Assembly (NCBI GenBank): GCA_024742695.1
Contig: JANSXY010000028.1
Coordinates: 1 to 44,765, forward strand
Source of the DNA: Paracoccaceae bacterium
GTDB lineage: Bacteria; Pseudomonadota; Alphaproteobacteria; Rhodobacterales; Rhodobacteraceae
Direction: 5' to 3'
DNA length: 44,765 nucleotides
A program made the translations under genes and the position numbers. Below, one piece after another: positions 14,731-23,513 of this stretch. Every line of letters begins with the position of its first letter. The stretch's first letter is position 1. The notes under the pieces were generated by a model. The model was not told the origin of the DNA, did not search any database, and saw nothing but the letters and a program-made list of their open reading frames with translations.

Positions 14731-15510
14731 ATGGATGATCCCGTGCCGTCTGTGTTCTTCCGCCGGGCCCGGCTTGCCGCGGCCTTCGTCCTGATGCCGC
14801 TTCCCGCCATCGCGGAAGAGGTCGTGGTCTTTGCCGCGGCGTCCATGAAGACCGCGCTGGACGAGATCGCCGCAGACTGGCAGGCCGAAACCGGGCGCGC
14901 GGTGACGATCAGCTACGCCGGGTCCAGCCTGCTGGCCAAGCAGATCATCGCGGGCGCACCCGCGGACATCTTCATCTCGGCCAGCACCGCCTGGATGGAC
15001 GAGGTCGAGCGCGCCGGGCTGGTCGCCGGCGGGGCGCGGCGCGACCTCGTGGGAAACACGCTTGTCCTGATCGGCCACGGCAAGGATGCACGGCCGATCG
15101 AGATCGGCCCGGAGACGGACCTGCCTGGCCTGCTCGGCGACGGCCGGCTGGCGATGGCACTGGTCGATTCGGTCCCGGCCGGGCAATACGGCAAGGCGGC
15201 GCTGACGACGCTGGGACTTTGGCAGGCGACGCAGCCCTCGGTCGCGCAGGCCGACAACGTGCGCGCGGCCCTGGCGCTCGTCGGCACGGGTGAGGCGCCC
15301 TACGGGATCGTCTATGCGACCGACGCCGCGGCGGCGGACAACGTCACCATCGTCGGAACCTTTCCCGCCGACAGCCATCCGCCCATCGTCTACCCCGCCG
15401 CGCTGCTGACCGGGGCGGTGGACGCGGACGACGCGGCGTTCTTCGAAGCCCTGTTCGCCGACGCGGCCGGAGCCGCCTTCGCGGCGCAGGGCTTCGTGGC
15501 CCTCGACTGA
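14731..15510 (+). CDS. modA: Molybdate ABC transporter substrate-binding protein
   Basis: The product is 259 residues from ATG 14731. No ribosome binding site is visible because the operator directly precedes the ATG; GTG 14743 is an alternative start. Residues 1-28 are a signal peptide with cleavage near AIAEE. The mature protein begins VVVFAAASMKTALDEIA, the hallmark of ModA, with ISYAGSSLLAKQI and APADIFISAS contributing to oxyanion binding. It captures molybdate (and possibly tungstate) in the periplasm for ModBC. Confidence 0.93.
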   Translation: MDDPVPSVFFRRARLAAAFVLMPLPAIAEEVVVFAAASMKTALDEIAADWQAETGRAVTISYAGSSLLAKQIIAGAPADIFISASTAWMDEVERAGLVAGGARRDLVGNTLVLIGHGKDARPIEIGPETDLPGLLGDGRLAMALVDSVPAGQYGKAALTTLGLWQATQPSVAQADNVRAALALVGTGEAPYGIVYATDAAAADNVTIVGTFPADSHPPIVYPAALLTGAVDADDAAFFEALFADAAGAAFAAQGFVALD

Positions 15511-15602
15511 CGCCGGGCGATGGGGATGCACCCGATCCCGCCCGCCGCGCCCGCCGCGCCCGCTGGCCTTCCGGCAGCGCGCCGCGGCGCCAGGACCGGC
15601 CG

Positions 15603-16304
15603 ATGCTGACCGACTGGCTGTCCCCCGATGAATGGCGCGCGGTGGCACTGTCGCTGCGCGTGTCGTTCTGGGCCGTCGCGGCCAGCCTGCCGCTGGGCAT
15701 CTTCACCGCCTACGCGCTGGCGCGCTGGCGCTTTCCGGGAAGGCAGTTGGTCAACGGGATCGTGCACCTGCCGCTGATCCTGCCGCCGGTCGTGACCGGC
15801 TATCTTCTTCTGCTGACCTTCGGGCGCACCGGCACCGTCGGCCGGTTCCTCGACGAGTGGTTCGGCCTCGTCTTCGCCTTTCGCTGGACCGGCGCGGCGC
15901 TGGCCGCCGCCGTTATGGCCTTTCCGCTGATGGTGCGGGCGATCCGGCTGGCGATCGAGGCGGTGGATCCGAAGCTGGAAGAGGCCGCCTCGACCCTCGG
16001 CGCGGGGCCGGTGCGGGTGTTCGCCACCGTCACCCTGCCGCTGATCCTGCCCGGCATCCTCGCCGGCGCGATCCTCGCCTTCGCCAAGGCGATGGGCGAG
16101 TTCGGCGCGACGATCACCTTCGTCTCCAACATTCCCGGCCAGACCCAGACCCTGCCCTCGGCGATCTATGCCTTCCTGCAGGTTCCGGGCGGCGAGCCGC
16201 AGGCGGCGCGGCTGGTGCTGATCGCGGTGGCGGTGGCGATGGCGGCGCTTCTGGCCTCGGAATGGCTGGGCCGGGCCGTGGCACGACGGATCGCGGGCCG
16301 ATGA
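15603..16304 (+). CDS. modB: Molybdate ABC transporter permease
   Basis: The product is 233 residues with five to six transmembrane helices. The cytoplasmic coupling loop reads EEAASTLGAGPVRVFATVTLPL, the EAA motif of binding-protein-dependent permeases, and AFAKAMGEFGATITFVSNIPG is typical for ModB/CysW. It lies 92 bases after modA and overlaps modC by four bases (ATGA). The intergenic part is GC-rich and has no gene. Confidence 0.95.
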   Translation: MLTDWLSPDEWRAVALSLRVSFWAVAASLPLGIFTAYALARWRFPGRQLVNGIVHLPLILPPVVTGYLLLLTFGRTGTVGRFLDEWFGLVFAFRWTGAALAAAVMAFPLMVRAIRLAIEAVDPKLEEAASTLGAGPVRVFATVTLPLILPGILAGAILAFAKAMGEFGATITFVSNIPGQTQTLPSAIYAFLQVPGGEPQAARLVLIAVAVAMAALLASEWLGRAVARRIAGR

Positions 16305-17389
16305 CGCTGGAGGTCCGCCTGACGCACCGGCTGCCCGGCGTGGCGCTCGATCTCGCCTTCGACGCGCCGGCGGGGCTGACGACGCTGTTCGGCCGCTCCG
16401 GCGCGGGCAAGACGACGGTGGTGAATGCCGTCGCGGGGCTGCTGCGCCCCGATGCGGGCCGGATCGTGGCCGAGGGCACGGTGCTGCTGGACACGGACAG
16501 CGGCATCTGCCTGCCGCCGCACCGCCGCCGGGTCGGCTATGTCTTTCAGGACGCGCGGCTGTTTCCGCATCTGACGGTGCGGCAGAACCTGCTGTACGGC
16601 AACCGCCTCGCGCCGGTGGACGAACCCGGAGCGACGCTCGACCGGATCGTGGAATTGCTGGGGATCGGCCCGCTGCTGGATCGCCGCCCCGGCGCGCTGT
16701 CGGGCGGCGAGAAAAGCCGCGTGGCGCTGGGCCGCGCGATCCTCGCCAAGCCGCGGGTTCTGCTGATGGACGAACCGCTCGCCGCGCTCGACGAGGCGCG
16801 CAAGGCGGAAATCCTGCCCTACCTGGAACGGCTGCGCGACGAGATCGGGCTGCCGATGCTCTATGTCAGCCATTCCCTGGCCGAGGTCGCGCGGCTGGCG
16901 ACCACCATCGTGCTGATCGAGGCCGGGCGCTGCACCGCCGCCGGCCCGGCGGCGAATATCCTGTCGGACCCGGCGCTGGCCCCGGGGATGGGGCTGCGCG
17001 AGGCCGGGGCGATCCTGCCCGCCCGCGTCGCCGCGCAGGAGGACGACGGGTTGACGCGGCTCGACACCGCCGCCGGCCCCGTCTGGCTGCCGCGGGTTCC
17101 GGCCACGCCGGGCACGGCGCTGCGGGTCCGGATCCTCGCGCAGGACGTGATGATCGCCACCCGCAGACCCGAGGCGCTGTCGGCGCTGAACGTCCTGCCC
17201 GGCCGCGTCGTGGCGCTGCGCGAGGGCGAGGGGCCGGGGGTCATGGTGCAACTGTCGCTCGGCGGCGCGCCGATCCTGGCGCGGATCACCCGGCGGTCGG
17301 CCGCCGCGCTGGGCCTCGCGCCGGGACGCGAGGTCTACGCGGTCCTCAAGGCGGTCTCGGTCGCCGCCGAAAGCATCGGCGGCGGCTAG
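16301..17389 (+). CDS. modC: Molybdate ABC transporter ATP-binding protein
   Basis: The start is ATG 16301, which overlaps the modB stop; the longer frame upstream is a shadow of modB. The product is 362 residues. Walker A is GRSGAGKTT, the signature LSGGEKSR, Walker B LLMDEPLAALD, and the H-loop YVSHS. A C-terminal TOBE/Mop-type domain (about 290-360, with LNVLPGRVVAL and ITRRSAAALGLAPG) probably binds molybdate for trans-inhibition. It overlaps the convergent ATPase gene by four bases at the stops. Confidence 0.95.
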   Translation: MTLEVRLTHRLPGVALDLAFDAPAGLTTLFGRSGAGKTTVVNAVAGLLRPDAGRIVAEGTVLLDTDSGICLPPHRRRVGYVFQDARLFPHLTVRQNLLYGNRLAPVDEPGATLDRIVELLGIGPLLDRRPGALSGGEKSRVALGRAILAKPRVLLMDEPLAALDEARKAEILPYLERLRDEIGLPMLYVSHSLAEVARLATTIVLIEAGRCTAAGPAANILSDPALAPGMGLREAGAILPARVAAQEDDGLTRLDTAAGPVWLPRVPATPGTALRVRILAQDVMIATRRPEALSALNVLPGRVVALREGEGPGVMVQLSLGGAPILARITRRSAAALGLAPGREVYAVLKAVSVAAESIGGG

Positions 17390-20049
17390 CGCCCGGCACC
17401 GCCAAGCAGCCGCCGCCCATGGGTCGCCAGCCACACCTGGCCCAGAACCAGGGGCACGAGGCTGGCGATGGCGGCGAGGATCAGCCCCGCCCGCCCCGGC
17501 GGCGCGAGATCGAGCAGATCGGACAAGCCCGGCAGCCACAGCGCCGCGGCGGTCAGGCCAAGGCAGAGGACGAGGGCGGCCCAGACGAAGGGGTTGCGCA
17601 TCACGTCGTTGCGCAGCAGGCCGGCCGCCGGATCGCGCTGGTTGAACACGTTCACCAGTTGCGACAGCGCCAGCGTGACGAAGGCGACGGTGACCGCCTG
17701 CGCCGGCGCGAGGCCGAGCCAGCCCAGCGCGAGACCGAAGGCGCCCAGCGTCGCCACCGTAATGGCCGCGCCGAGAACCCCAATCTGGATCCAGCGCGCC
17801 CGGTCGACGATCGGCTCCGCCGGGTCGCGCGGGGGCCGCGACATCACGGTATCGTCGCCCGCACCCAGCCCCAGCGCGAAGGCCGGGAAGACATCCGTCA
17901 CGAGGTTCAGGAACAGGATCTGCAAGGGCAGCAGCGGCGCTGGCAGCCCGGCCGCCACCGCAAGCCCCACGACCATGACTTCGCTCACGTTGCACGACAT
18001 CAGGTAGACGACGAAGCGGCGAATGTTGTCGAAGATCACCCGGCCCTGCCGCATCGCAACGATGATCGTCTCGAACGCGTCGTCGCGCAGCACCATGTCG
18101 GCGGCTTCCTGCGCCACCTGGGTACCGCGCCGGCCCATCGCCACGCCGATATCGGCCTTCCTGAGCGCCGGCGCGTCGTTCACCCCGTCGCCGGTCATCG
18201 CGACGACATGCCCGGCCCCCTGGTAGACGGTGACGAGGGCGAGCTTGGTTTCCGGCGCGACGCGGGCGAAGACATCGGCGGCCAGCACCCTTTCCTGGTC
18301 CGCCGCGTTCCGGTCGTCGGGAACGATGCCGCGCACCTCGGCCCCCTCGACCACGTGCAACGCCCCCTCGGCCAGCCCGGCGCGTTGCGCGATCGCCTCT
18401 GCGGTGCCGGCATGGTCACCGGTCAGCATCACCACGCGCACCCCGGCGGCGCGGCTGGCCGCCACCGCCTCCGGCACGCCGGCGCGCACCGGGTCGAGCA
18501 GGCCGACAAGGCCAACCAGCGTGAGCCCCTCATAGGGGGCCGCGCCGTCGTCATCATGCTTCATCGCCAGGGCCAGCAGCCGCAGGCCGCCGGCGGCCGA
18601 GCGGGCGTTGCGGCCGAGCCAGGCGTGGCGCTCCGCCGCGTCCAGAGGGCGGGCGCCGTCGCGGCCCAGAACCTGCGTGCAGGCGGCGATCACCTCTTCC
18701 GGCGCGCCCTTGACCGCGACAAGCCGGCGCCCATCGTCGTCATGCTCGGTGGCCATCATCTTGCGGGACGGATCGAACGCGTGGTTGTGCCGTTCCGGGA
18801 AACGGCCCAGCAGGTCGGGGCGGCCCAGCCCGGCCGCATCCGCCGCGACGAGCAGCGCGACTTCCATCGGGTCGCCGGTGCCGGTTGCGGTACGGGCATC
18901 CCAGGCGGCGTTGCTGCACAGCGCCCCGATCCTCAGCGCCCAGGCCAGCCGCGGCTCCCGCGCCGGGTCGCAGGCCTGTCCGCCCAGGCGGAACCGCACC
19001 TGCCCCTCGACGCGGGCCACCTCGATCTCGTCCTCGTCGAACAGATAGCGCACCGCCGCCATCCGGTTCTCGGTGATCGTGCCGGTCTTGTCGGTCAGGA
19101 TCACGGTCGTCGCGCCCAGCGTCTCGACCGAGGACAATTGCCGGATCACCGCGTTGCGGGCGCTCATCCGCCACATCCCGCGGCCCAGGCACAGGGTCGC
19201 GACCACCGGCAGCCCTTCGGGCACCGCCGCCACCGCCAACGCCACCCCGGTCTGCACCATCGCGACCAGCGAATGCCCCTGGATCACGCCGGCGCCGATG
19301 ATCAGCACCGCCACCGCCAATGTCAGCCAGCCCAGCCGGCGGCCCAGCGCGTTCAGCCGCCGCTCGATCGGCGGGGCGGCGCCCTCCGCCCCGGCGACGA
19401 GCGCGCTGATCCGGCCGATTTCCGTGGCCATCCCGGTCGCGACGACAAGCCCGAGCCCGGAACCGGCGGTGATCGCCGTGCCCTTGTAGGCCATCGACGC
19501 CCGATCGCCGATCGGCGCATCCTCGGCGACCGGCGGCAGCGCCTTGGCCACCGGCACCGACTCGCCTGTCAGCGCGGATTCGTCGACCCGGAGATTGGCG
19601 ATCGCGACGAGCCTGAGATCGGCGGCGACCATGTCGCCGGCCTCCAGCACCACGAGATCGCCGGGCACCAGGTCCTGCGCCTCGATCTCGATGTCGCCGT
19701 CGCCGCGGCGGACGCGGGCGCGCACCTGCGCCATCCGCGCCAGCGCCTCCATCGACCGGGTGGCGCGCAGTTCGGTGACGAAGCCGATCGTCCCGTTGAC
19801 GATCAACACGGCGACGATCGCGACGGCCTCGGGGATGTCGCCCATCGCCACGGACAGCACCGCCGCGATGCCGAGAAGCCAGACGATCGCGCTGGCGAAC
19901 TGGTGCCCGAGGATCGGAAGCAGGCCGCGCGGCTTCTGTTCCAGCAGGCGGTTCGGCCCGTGCAGGGAAAGCCGCCGCCGCGCCTCGGCCGGATCGAGCC
20001 CGCAGCCGGTATCGCTGGAAAGTTCGACGGCGACCCTGTCGATCGCCAT
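17386..20049 (-). CDS. P2A-type Ca2+-transporting P-type ATPase
   Basis: The product is 887 residues from ATG 20049 (a GTG 27 bases upstream is possible). All P-type motifs are present: TGES in the actuator domain, phosphorylated DKTGTIT, KGAPEE in the nucleotide domain, MLTGDH and TGDGVNDAPAL. The transmembrane ion ligands match SERCA: Glu in PEGLP (helix 4), Asn and Glu in SCNVSEVM (helix 5), and Asn, Thr and Asp in NLVTDVFP (helix 6). Both Ca2+ sites of the SERCA type are thus largely kept, so Ca2+ export from the cytoplasm is the best call; Mn2+ is also possible. It stands alone, convergent with modC. Confidence 0.9.
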   Translation of the reverse strand: MAIDRVAVELSSDTGCGLDPAEARRRLSLHGPNRLLEQKPRGLLPILGHQFASAIVWLLGIAAVLSVAMGDIPEAVAIVAVLIVNGTIGFVTELRATRSMEALARMAQVRARVRRGDGDIEIEAQDLVPGDLVVLEAGDMVAADLRLVAIANLRVDESALTGESVPVAKALPPVAEDAPIGDRASMAYKGTAITAGSGLGLVVATGMATEIGRISALVAGAEGAAPPIERRLNALGRRLGWLTLAVAVLIIGAGVIQGHSLVAMVQTGVALAVAAVPEGLPVVATLCLGRGMWRMSARNAVIRQLSSVETLGATTVILTDKTGTITENRMAAVRYLFDEDEIEVARVEGQVRFRLGGQACDPAREPRLAWALRIGALCSNAAWDARTATGTGDPMEVALLVAADAAGLGRPDLLGRFPERHNHAFDPSRKMMATEHDDDGRRLVAVKGAPEEVIAACTQVLGRDGARPLDAAERHAWLGRNARSAAGGLRLLALAMKHDDDGAAPYEGLTLVGLVGLLDPVRAGVPEAVAASRAAGVRVVMLTGDHAGTAEAIAQRAGLAEGALHVVEGAEVRGIVPDDRNAADQERVLAADVFARVAPETKLALVTVYQGAGHVVAMTGDGVNDAPALRKADIGVAMGRRGTQVAQEAADMVLRDDAFETIIVAMRQGRVIFDNIRRFVVYLMSCNVSEVMVVGLAVAAGLPAPLLPLQILFLNLVTDVFPAFALGLGAGDDTVMSRPPRDPAEPIVDRARWIQIGVLGAAITVATLGAFGLALGWLGLAPAQAVTVAFVTLALSQLVNVFNQRDPAAGLLRNDVMRNPFVWAALVLCLGLTAAALWLPGLSDLLDLAPPGRAGLILAAIASLVPLVLGQVWLATHGRRLLGGAGR

Positions 20050-20151
20050 CGCATGGGCTTTGTCGCAGCTTTTCACCGGCCCACCGACGCGCTTCCGTGC
20101 TTCGCCGGCCAGTCTAGGCCAGCGGCGGCCCGACCGGTAGGGTGGAACCGG

Positions 20152-20186
20152 AAAAAGCCGCCGCCGCGTCGCCCTGTCGCGGCGGC
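20152..20186 (-). terminator. Rho-independent terminator after the GNAT gene
   Basis: On the minus strand a 9-bp stem GCCGCCGCG/CGCGGCGGC with a 9-base loop is followed after three bases by TTTTT (20156-20152). It lies 15 bases after the GNAT stop and before the Ca2+ ATPase start, so it separates the two same-strand genes. Confidence 0.7.
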
Positions 20187-20200
20187 GCCCGGGACGCCGG

Positions 20201-20932
20201 TCAGACCGCGCGGTCGGCGCGGGCGATCCGGAATATCCGCAGCGACGGATCCTTGCGGCTTTGCCCGGAGTGGCGATAGCCGGCCTTTTCGAGAACCCGC
20301 GCCGAAGCGGCGTTGTCCGCATGGACCAGCGCGTAGAGCTCGCGCAGCGACAGCCAGGTGCAGAACGCGCGATCGGTGAACAGCGCGACGATGTCGCTGC
20401 CCAGGCCACGGCCCCAATGCGCCTGTCCCAGCCAATAGCTGATCTCGGCAGAGTCGCGGTCACGCGACTTCTCGGGGAAGGCGAGCCGCGCCTGGCCGAC
20501 CACCTGGCCGTCATGTTCCACGGCGCAGACGTCATGATGACCCTGAGAGGCCGAAATCTCGATCAGGACGCGCGCGGTATCCTCATCCAGCGGGTCGGGG
20601 TAGGCCTCGGGCAGGTAGGCCCAGACATCGGGATCGTCGAGCAGCGCGAGATAGGCCGGCAGGTCGTCGGGCCGCCAGCGGCGGAAGGTGAAGCGCGACG
20701 TGGCTTCCTCCCGCGTCTTGCGATCTTCCACGTGGCGGACATGCGCCAGCCGCAGATCGTCTTCGCAATCCAGTGTCACCCAGCCCTGCTGCACCGGATC
20801 GAAGGCAAGGGCGATCCCGTTGTCGCGGCAGAAAGCGATCTCCTCGCTGTCGAGGGTTCCGGCAAATCGCGGCTTCGTCGGATGAAGGGTACGCCCGCTC
20901 GGCAGCGAAAGCGTCCGCTTTGGCGAATGCAT
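20201..20932 (-). CDS. GNAT family N-acetyltransferase (RimJ/RimL-like) with extra N-terminal region
   Basis: The product is 243 residues. The acetyltransferase domain covers about 80-240: FTFRRWRPDDLPAYLALLDD, then the acetyl-CoA segment WGRGLGSDIVALFTDRAF and ELYALVHADNAASARVLEKAGY, the typical RimJ/RimL ending. Residues 1-75 are an additional domain without recognised motif, which makes the protein longer than the usual 170-200 residues. The substrate is unknown; relatives acetylate ribosomal protein N-termini or small amines. AAGGGAG precedes the ATG. A possible 19-codon leader ORF ends one base before the ATG. Confidence 0.85.
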   Translation of the reverse strand: MHSPKRTLSLPSGRTLHPTKPRFAGTLDSEEIAFCRDNGIALAFDPVQQGWVTLDCEDDLRLAHVRHVEDRKTREEATSRFTFRRWRPDDLPAYLALLDDPDVWAYLPEAYPDPLDEDTARVLIEISASQGHHDVCAVEHDGQVVGQARLAFPEKSRDRDSAEISYWLGQAHWGRGLGSDIVALFTDRAFCTWLSLRELYALVHADNAASARVLEKAGYRHSGQSRKDPSLRIFRIARADRAV

Positions 20933-20933
20933 G

Positions 20934-20993
20934 TCAAACTCCCTTTGGCACGGCCCGGCGCGAACACGCGGATCGGACGGGCCCGAAAAACAT
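20934..20993 (-). CDS. Possible 19-residue leader ORF before the GNAT gene
   Basis: An ATG at 20993 on the minus strand opens 19 codons (MFFGPVRSACSRRA...) and stops in TGA one base before the GNAT ATG. An AGGA lies upstream at a reasonable distance. The region upstream (20985-21085) is unusually AT-rich for this genome and contains several -10-like ATAAAAT/TATCT strings. The reading frame is short enough to be chance; translation would be coupled to the GNAT gene if it is real. Confidence 0.2.
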   Translation of the reverse strand: MFFGPVRSACSRRAVPKGV

Positions 20994-21123
20994 GGTTATC
21001 GAATTCCTAATTTCTCTCAGATAGGAAGCCGGCCACCGTTTTCGAGGGCCAAGAGTCTGATTTTATCGGATTTTCAGGCTTGACTAGTTGATCGAATCGG
21101 CCCCGGCGCCGGGCAGCGGGACG

Positions 21124-21684
21124 TCAGCCGGCCGAAAGGGCGTAGCGGGCCAGTTCCTCGTAACGCGCACCCTTGCGGGACAGATGGGACCGCCAAAGCC
21201 CGAACCCGTCCACCCGGAACGGCGGCGGGCGAAAGCCCGCGTGTCCCGCGAGGTAGTGACGCAGGGCCCCGATCTCCGACCACCCCGGCGCGCCCGACAG
21301 CCGGGCGATCGTGACATGCGGGCGAAAACGTTGCCGGGCGAACCTCAGGCCGGCGGCGCGCAGGGCCTGCACCACGGCCCGTTCAAGCTGTGCCAGCGCC
21401 GGGTTCGGCGCAACGCCGGCAAAGACCAGCCGCGGCGCCTGCTCGCCGAGAACGTCGACACCGGCGAGTTGCACGTCGAACGTCGCGGCGCGCAGCCCCG
21501 ACAGGGCCAGATGCGCCTCTTCCAGCGCCTCGTCAGTCTGGTCGCCGAGAAAGGCCAGCGTCAGGTGCAGGTTCTCCGGCGGCACCGGGCGACCGATGGC
21601 GAGGCCGCGTTGCAGGGCCGCGAGATCGTCGCGGATGCCCTCGGGCAGCGCGATGGCGACGAATGTCCTGTGGCCGGCCGTCAT
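21124..21684 (-). CDS. thpR: RNA 2',3'-cyclic phosphodiesterase (2'-5' RNA ligase fold)
   Basis: The start is ATG 21684 (MTAGHRTFVAIALPEG), 14 codons inside a longer frame whose extra part does not fit the family. The product is 186 residues. The two catalytic HxT(L/I) motifs are HLTL at residue 40 and HVTI at residue 123, at the expected spacing for the LigT/ThpR 2H phosphoesterase family. The enzyme opens 2',3'-cyclic phosphates of RNA. The gene is divergent from the peptide transporter and followed on its strand by GNAT after a 191-base AT-rich gap. Confidence 0.92.
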   Translation of the reverse strand: MTAGHRTFVAIALPEGIRDDLAALQRGLAIGRPVPPENLHLTLAFLGDQTDEALEEAHLALSGLRAATFDVQLAGVDVLGEQAPRLVFAGVAPNPALAQLERAVVQALRAAGLRFARQRFRPHVTIARLSGAPGWSEIGALRHYLAGHAGFRPPPFRVDGFGLWRSHLSRKGARYEELARYALSAG

Positions 21685-21850
21685 GCGCGAACCCTCCGCG
21701 AAAGCCGGCCGGGCGGCAAGCCGCAATCGCCGCGCCGTCCGGCGGCGGCGGCCCTTCCCCGGGGCATCGGATTGATTTGCCCGAAAGATCAGTTAGTCCT
21801 TGGGCATGAGCCGCGCCACAGCGGCCGAATCAACGAACAGGGAGACTGCC

Positions 21851-23428
21851 ATGAAAGTCACTGGCGCAATCGCCGCCGTGCTGCTTGCCACCACGGCCCT
21901 GCCGGTCACGGCCGAAACGCTGCGCTGGGCCCGCGCGGGCGACTCGCTCACGCTCGACCCGCACGCCCAGAACGAGGGGCCGACCCACACGCTCGCGCAC
22001 CAGATGTACGAGCCGCTGATCATCCGCGACATGGCCGGAGCGTTCCAGCCCGCGCTGGCGACCGACTGGGCGCCGAAGGCCGACGACCCGAATGTCTGGG
22101 TGTTCAACCTGCGCCAGGGCGTCACCTATCACGACGGTGCGGATTTCACCGCCGAGGATGTCGTGTTCTCGATCAACCGCGCCAAGTCGGAAAACTCCAA
22201 CATGAAGGAGTTGCTGTCCTCGGTCGTCGAGGTTCGCGCGGTCGATGACCACACCGTCGAATTCGTCACCGACGGGCCGAACCCGATCCTGCCGTCGAAC
22301 CTGACCAACCTGTTCATGATGGACAAGGGCTGGGCCGAGGCGAACGGCGCGGTCGACGTTCAGGATATCGAGGGCGGCGAGACGACCTTCGCGGCCACCA
22401 ACACCAACGGCACCGGCCCCTACAAGCTGGTGTCGCGCGAACCCGACGTGCGCACCGTGCTGACGATCAACGAAGAGTATTGGGGCAAGAACGATTTCCC
22501 GCTGGACGTGACCGAGATCGTCTACACGCCGATCCAGAACGCCGCGACCCGCGTCGCCGCGCTGCTGTCCGGCGAGGTCGATTTCATCCAGGACGTGCCG
22601 GTGCAGGATCTCGGCCGGGTGGCGAGCACCGATGGCCTGGTGGTCAAGACCGCGCCGCAGAACCGGGTGATCTTCTTCGGGATGAACCTGGGCGCCGACG
22701 ACATCGCGCGCGACAATGTCGAGGGCGCGAACCCGCTGGCCGATGCGCGGGTGCGCAAGGCGATGTCGATGGCGATCAACCGCGACGCCATCAAGCAGGT
22801 CGTGATGCGCGACCAGAGCCAGCCCGCCGGGATGATCGCGCCGCCCTTCGTCAACGGCTGGACCGCCGAGATGGACGCCTCCGCCAAGACCGACATCGAG
22901 GCCGCCAAGGCGCTGATGGCCGAGGCCGGCTATGGCGACGGCTTCTCGATCCAGCTCGACTGCCCGAACGATCGCTACATCAACGACGAGGCGATCTGCC
23001 AGGCCTCCGTGGGGATGCTGGCGCAGATCGGCGTCACCGTGAACCTCGACGCCAAGCCCAAGGCGCAGCACTTCCCGCTGATCACCAACGGCGAGACCGA
23101 TTTCTACATGCTGGGCTGGGGCGTTCCGACCTACGACTCGGAATACATCTTCAACTTCCTCGTCCACACCCGCACCGACGAGCGCGGCAGCTGGAACGGC
23201 ACCGGCTATTCCAACCCCGAGCTTGACGCGAAGATCGTCAGACTCGCCTCGGAAACCGATCTCGACGCCCGCAACGCGACCGTCGCAGAGATCTGGCAGG
23301 TGGTGCAGGACGAACAGCTCTACATCCCGATCCACCACCAGGTGCTGAACTGGGGCATGGCCGACAAGGTCGGCATCGACGTGAGCCCCGAGGATGACCC
23401 GAAGATGAAGTTCTTCACGATGAACTGA
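21851..23428 (+). CDS. Peptide ABC transporter substrate-binding protein (SBP family 5)
   Basis: The product is 525 residues from ATG 21851, with AGGGAG just upstream. The signal peptide covers about 1-20 (cleavage near VTAETLRW). The mature chain shows the family-5 hallmarks LDPHAQNEGPTHTLAHQMYEPL, the WVFNLRQGVTYHDGADFTAEDV signature and the NGTGPYKL segment. It binds oligopeptides, dipeptides, glutathione or similar ligands in the periplasm; the substrate cannot be decided. It leads a five-gene DppABCDF-like operon, with two strong hairpins between it and the first permease. Confidence 0.92.
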   Translation: MKVTGAIAAVLLATTALPVTAETLRWARAGDSLTLDPHAQNEGPTHTLAHQMYEPLIIRDMAGAFQPALATDWAPKADDPNVWVFNLRQGVTYHDGADFTAEDVVFSINRAKSENSNMKELLSSVVEVRAVDDHTVEFVTDGPNPILPSNLTNLFMMDKGWAEANGAVDVQDIEGGETTFAATNTNGTGPYKLVSREPDVRTVLTINEEYWGKNDFPLDVTEIVYTPIQNAATRVAALLSGEVDFIQDVPVQDLGRVASTDGLVVKTAPQNRVIFFGMNLGADDIARDNVEGANPLADARVRKAMSMAINRDAIKQVVMRDQSQPAGMIAPPFVNGWTAEMDASAKTDIEAAKALMAEAGYGDGFSIQLDCPNDRYINDEAICQASVGMLAQIGVTVNLDAKPKAQHFPLITNGETDFYMLGWGVPTYDSEYIFNFLVHTRTDERGSWNGTGYSNPELDAKIVRLASETDLDARNATVAEIWQVVQDEQLYIPIHHQVLNWGMADKVGIDVSPEDDPKMKFFTMN

Positions 23429-23437
23429 TCCACGCGC

Positions 23438-23458
23438 GGCGGGCCGCGCCGGCCCGCC
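23438..23458 (+). promoter_or_regulatory. RNA hairpin 1 between the peptide SBP and permease genes
   Basis: Perfect 8-bp stem GGCGGGCC/GGCCCGCC with a 5-base loop, nine bases after the SBP stop codon. No U tract follows, so a role in mRNA protection or partial termination is more likely than full termination. Confidence 0.55.
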
Positions 23459-23463
23459 CGCCG

Positions 23464-23492
23464 GTGCCGCGCCCCCATGCGGGGCGCGGCAC
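23464..23492 (+). promoter_or_regulatory. RNA hairpin 2 between the peptide SBP and permease genes
   Basis: Perfect 12-bp stem GTGCCGCGCCCC/GGGGCGCGGCAC with a 5-base loop (CATGC). It directly follows hairpin 1 and lies 21 bases before the permease ATG. Such stems commonly stabilise the upstream SBP message so that more binding protein than permease is made. Confidence 0.65.
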
Positions 23493-23513
23493 GTCGCTTC
23501 AACGGAACCTGTC

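Noticed and set aside
17419-20379. 986-codon open frame on the plus strand
   Set aside because: It is antisense to the P-type ATPase, whose motifs are complete; composition is His/Arg/Gln-rich and meaningless.
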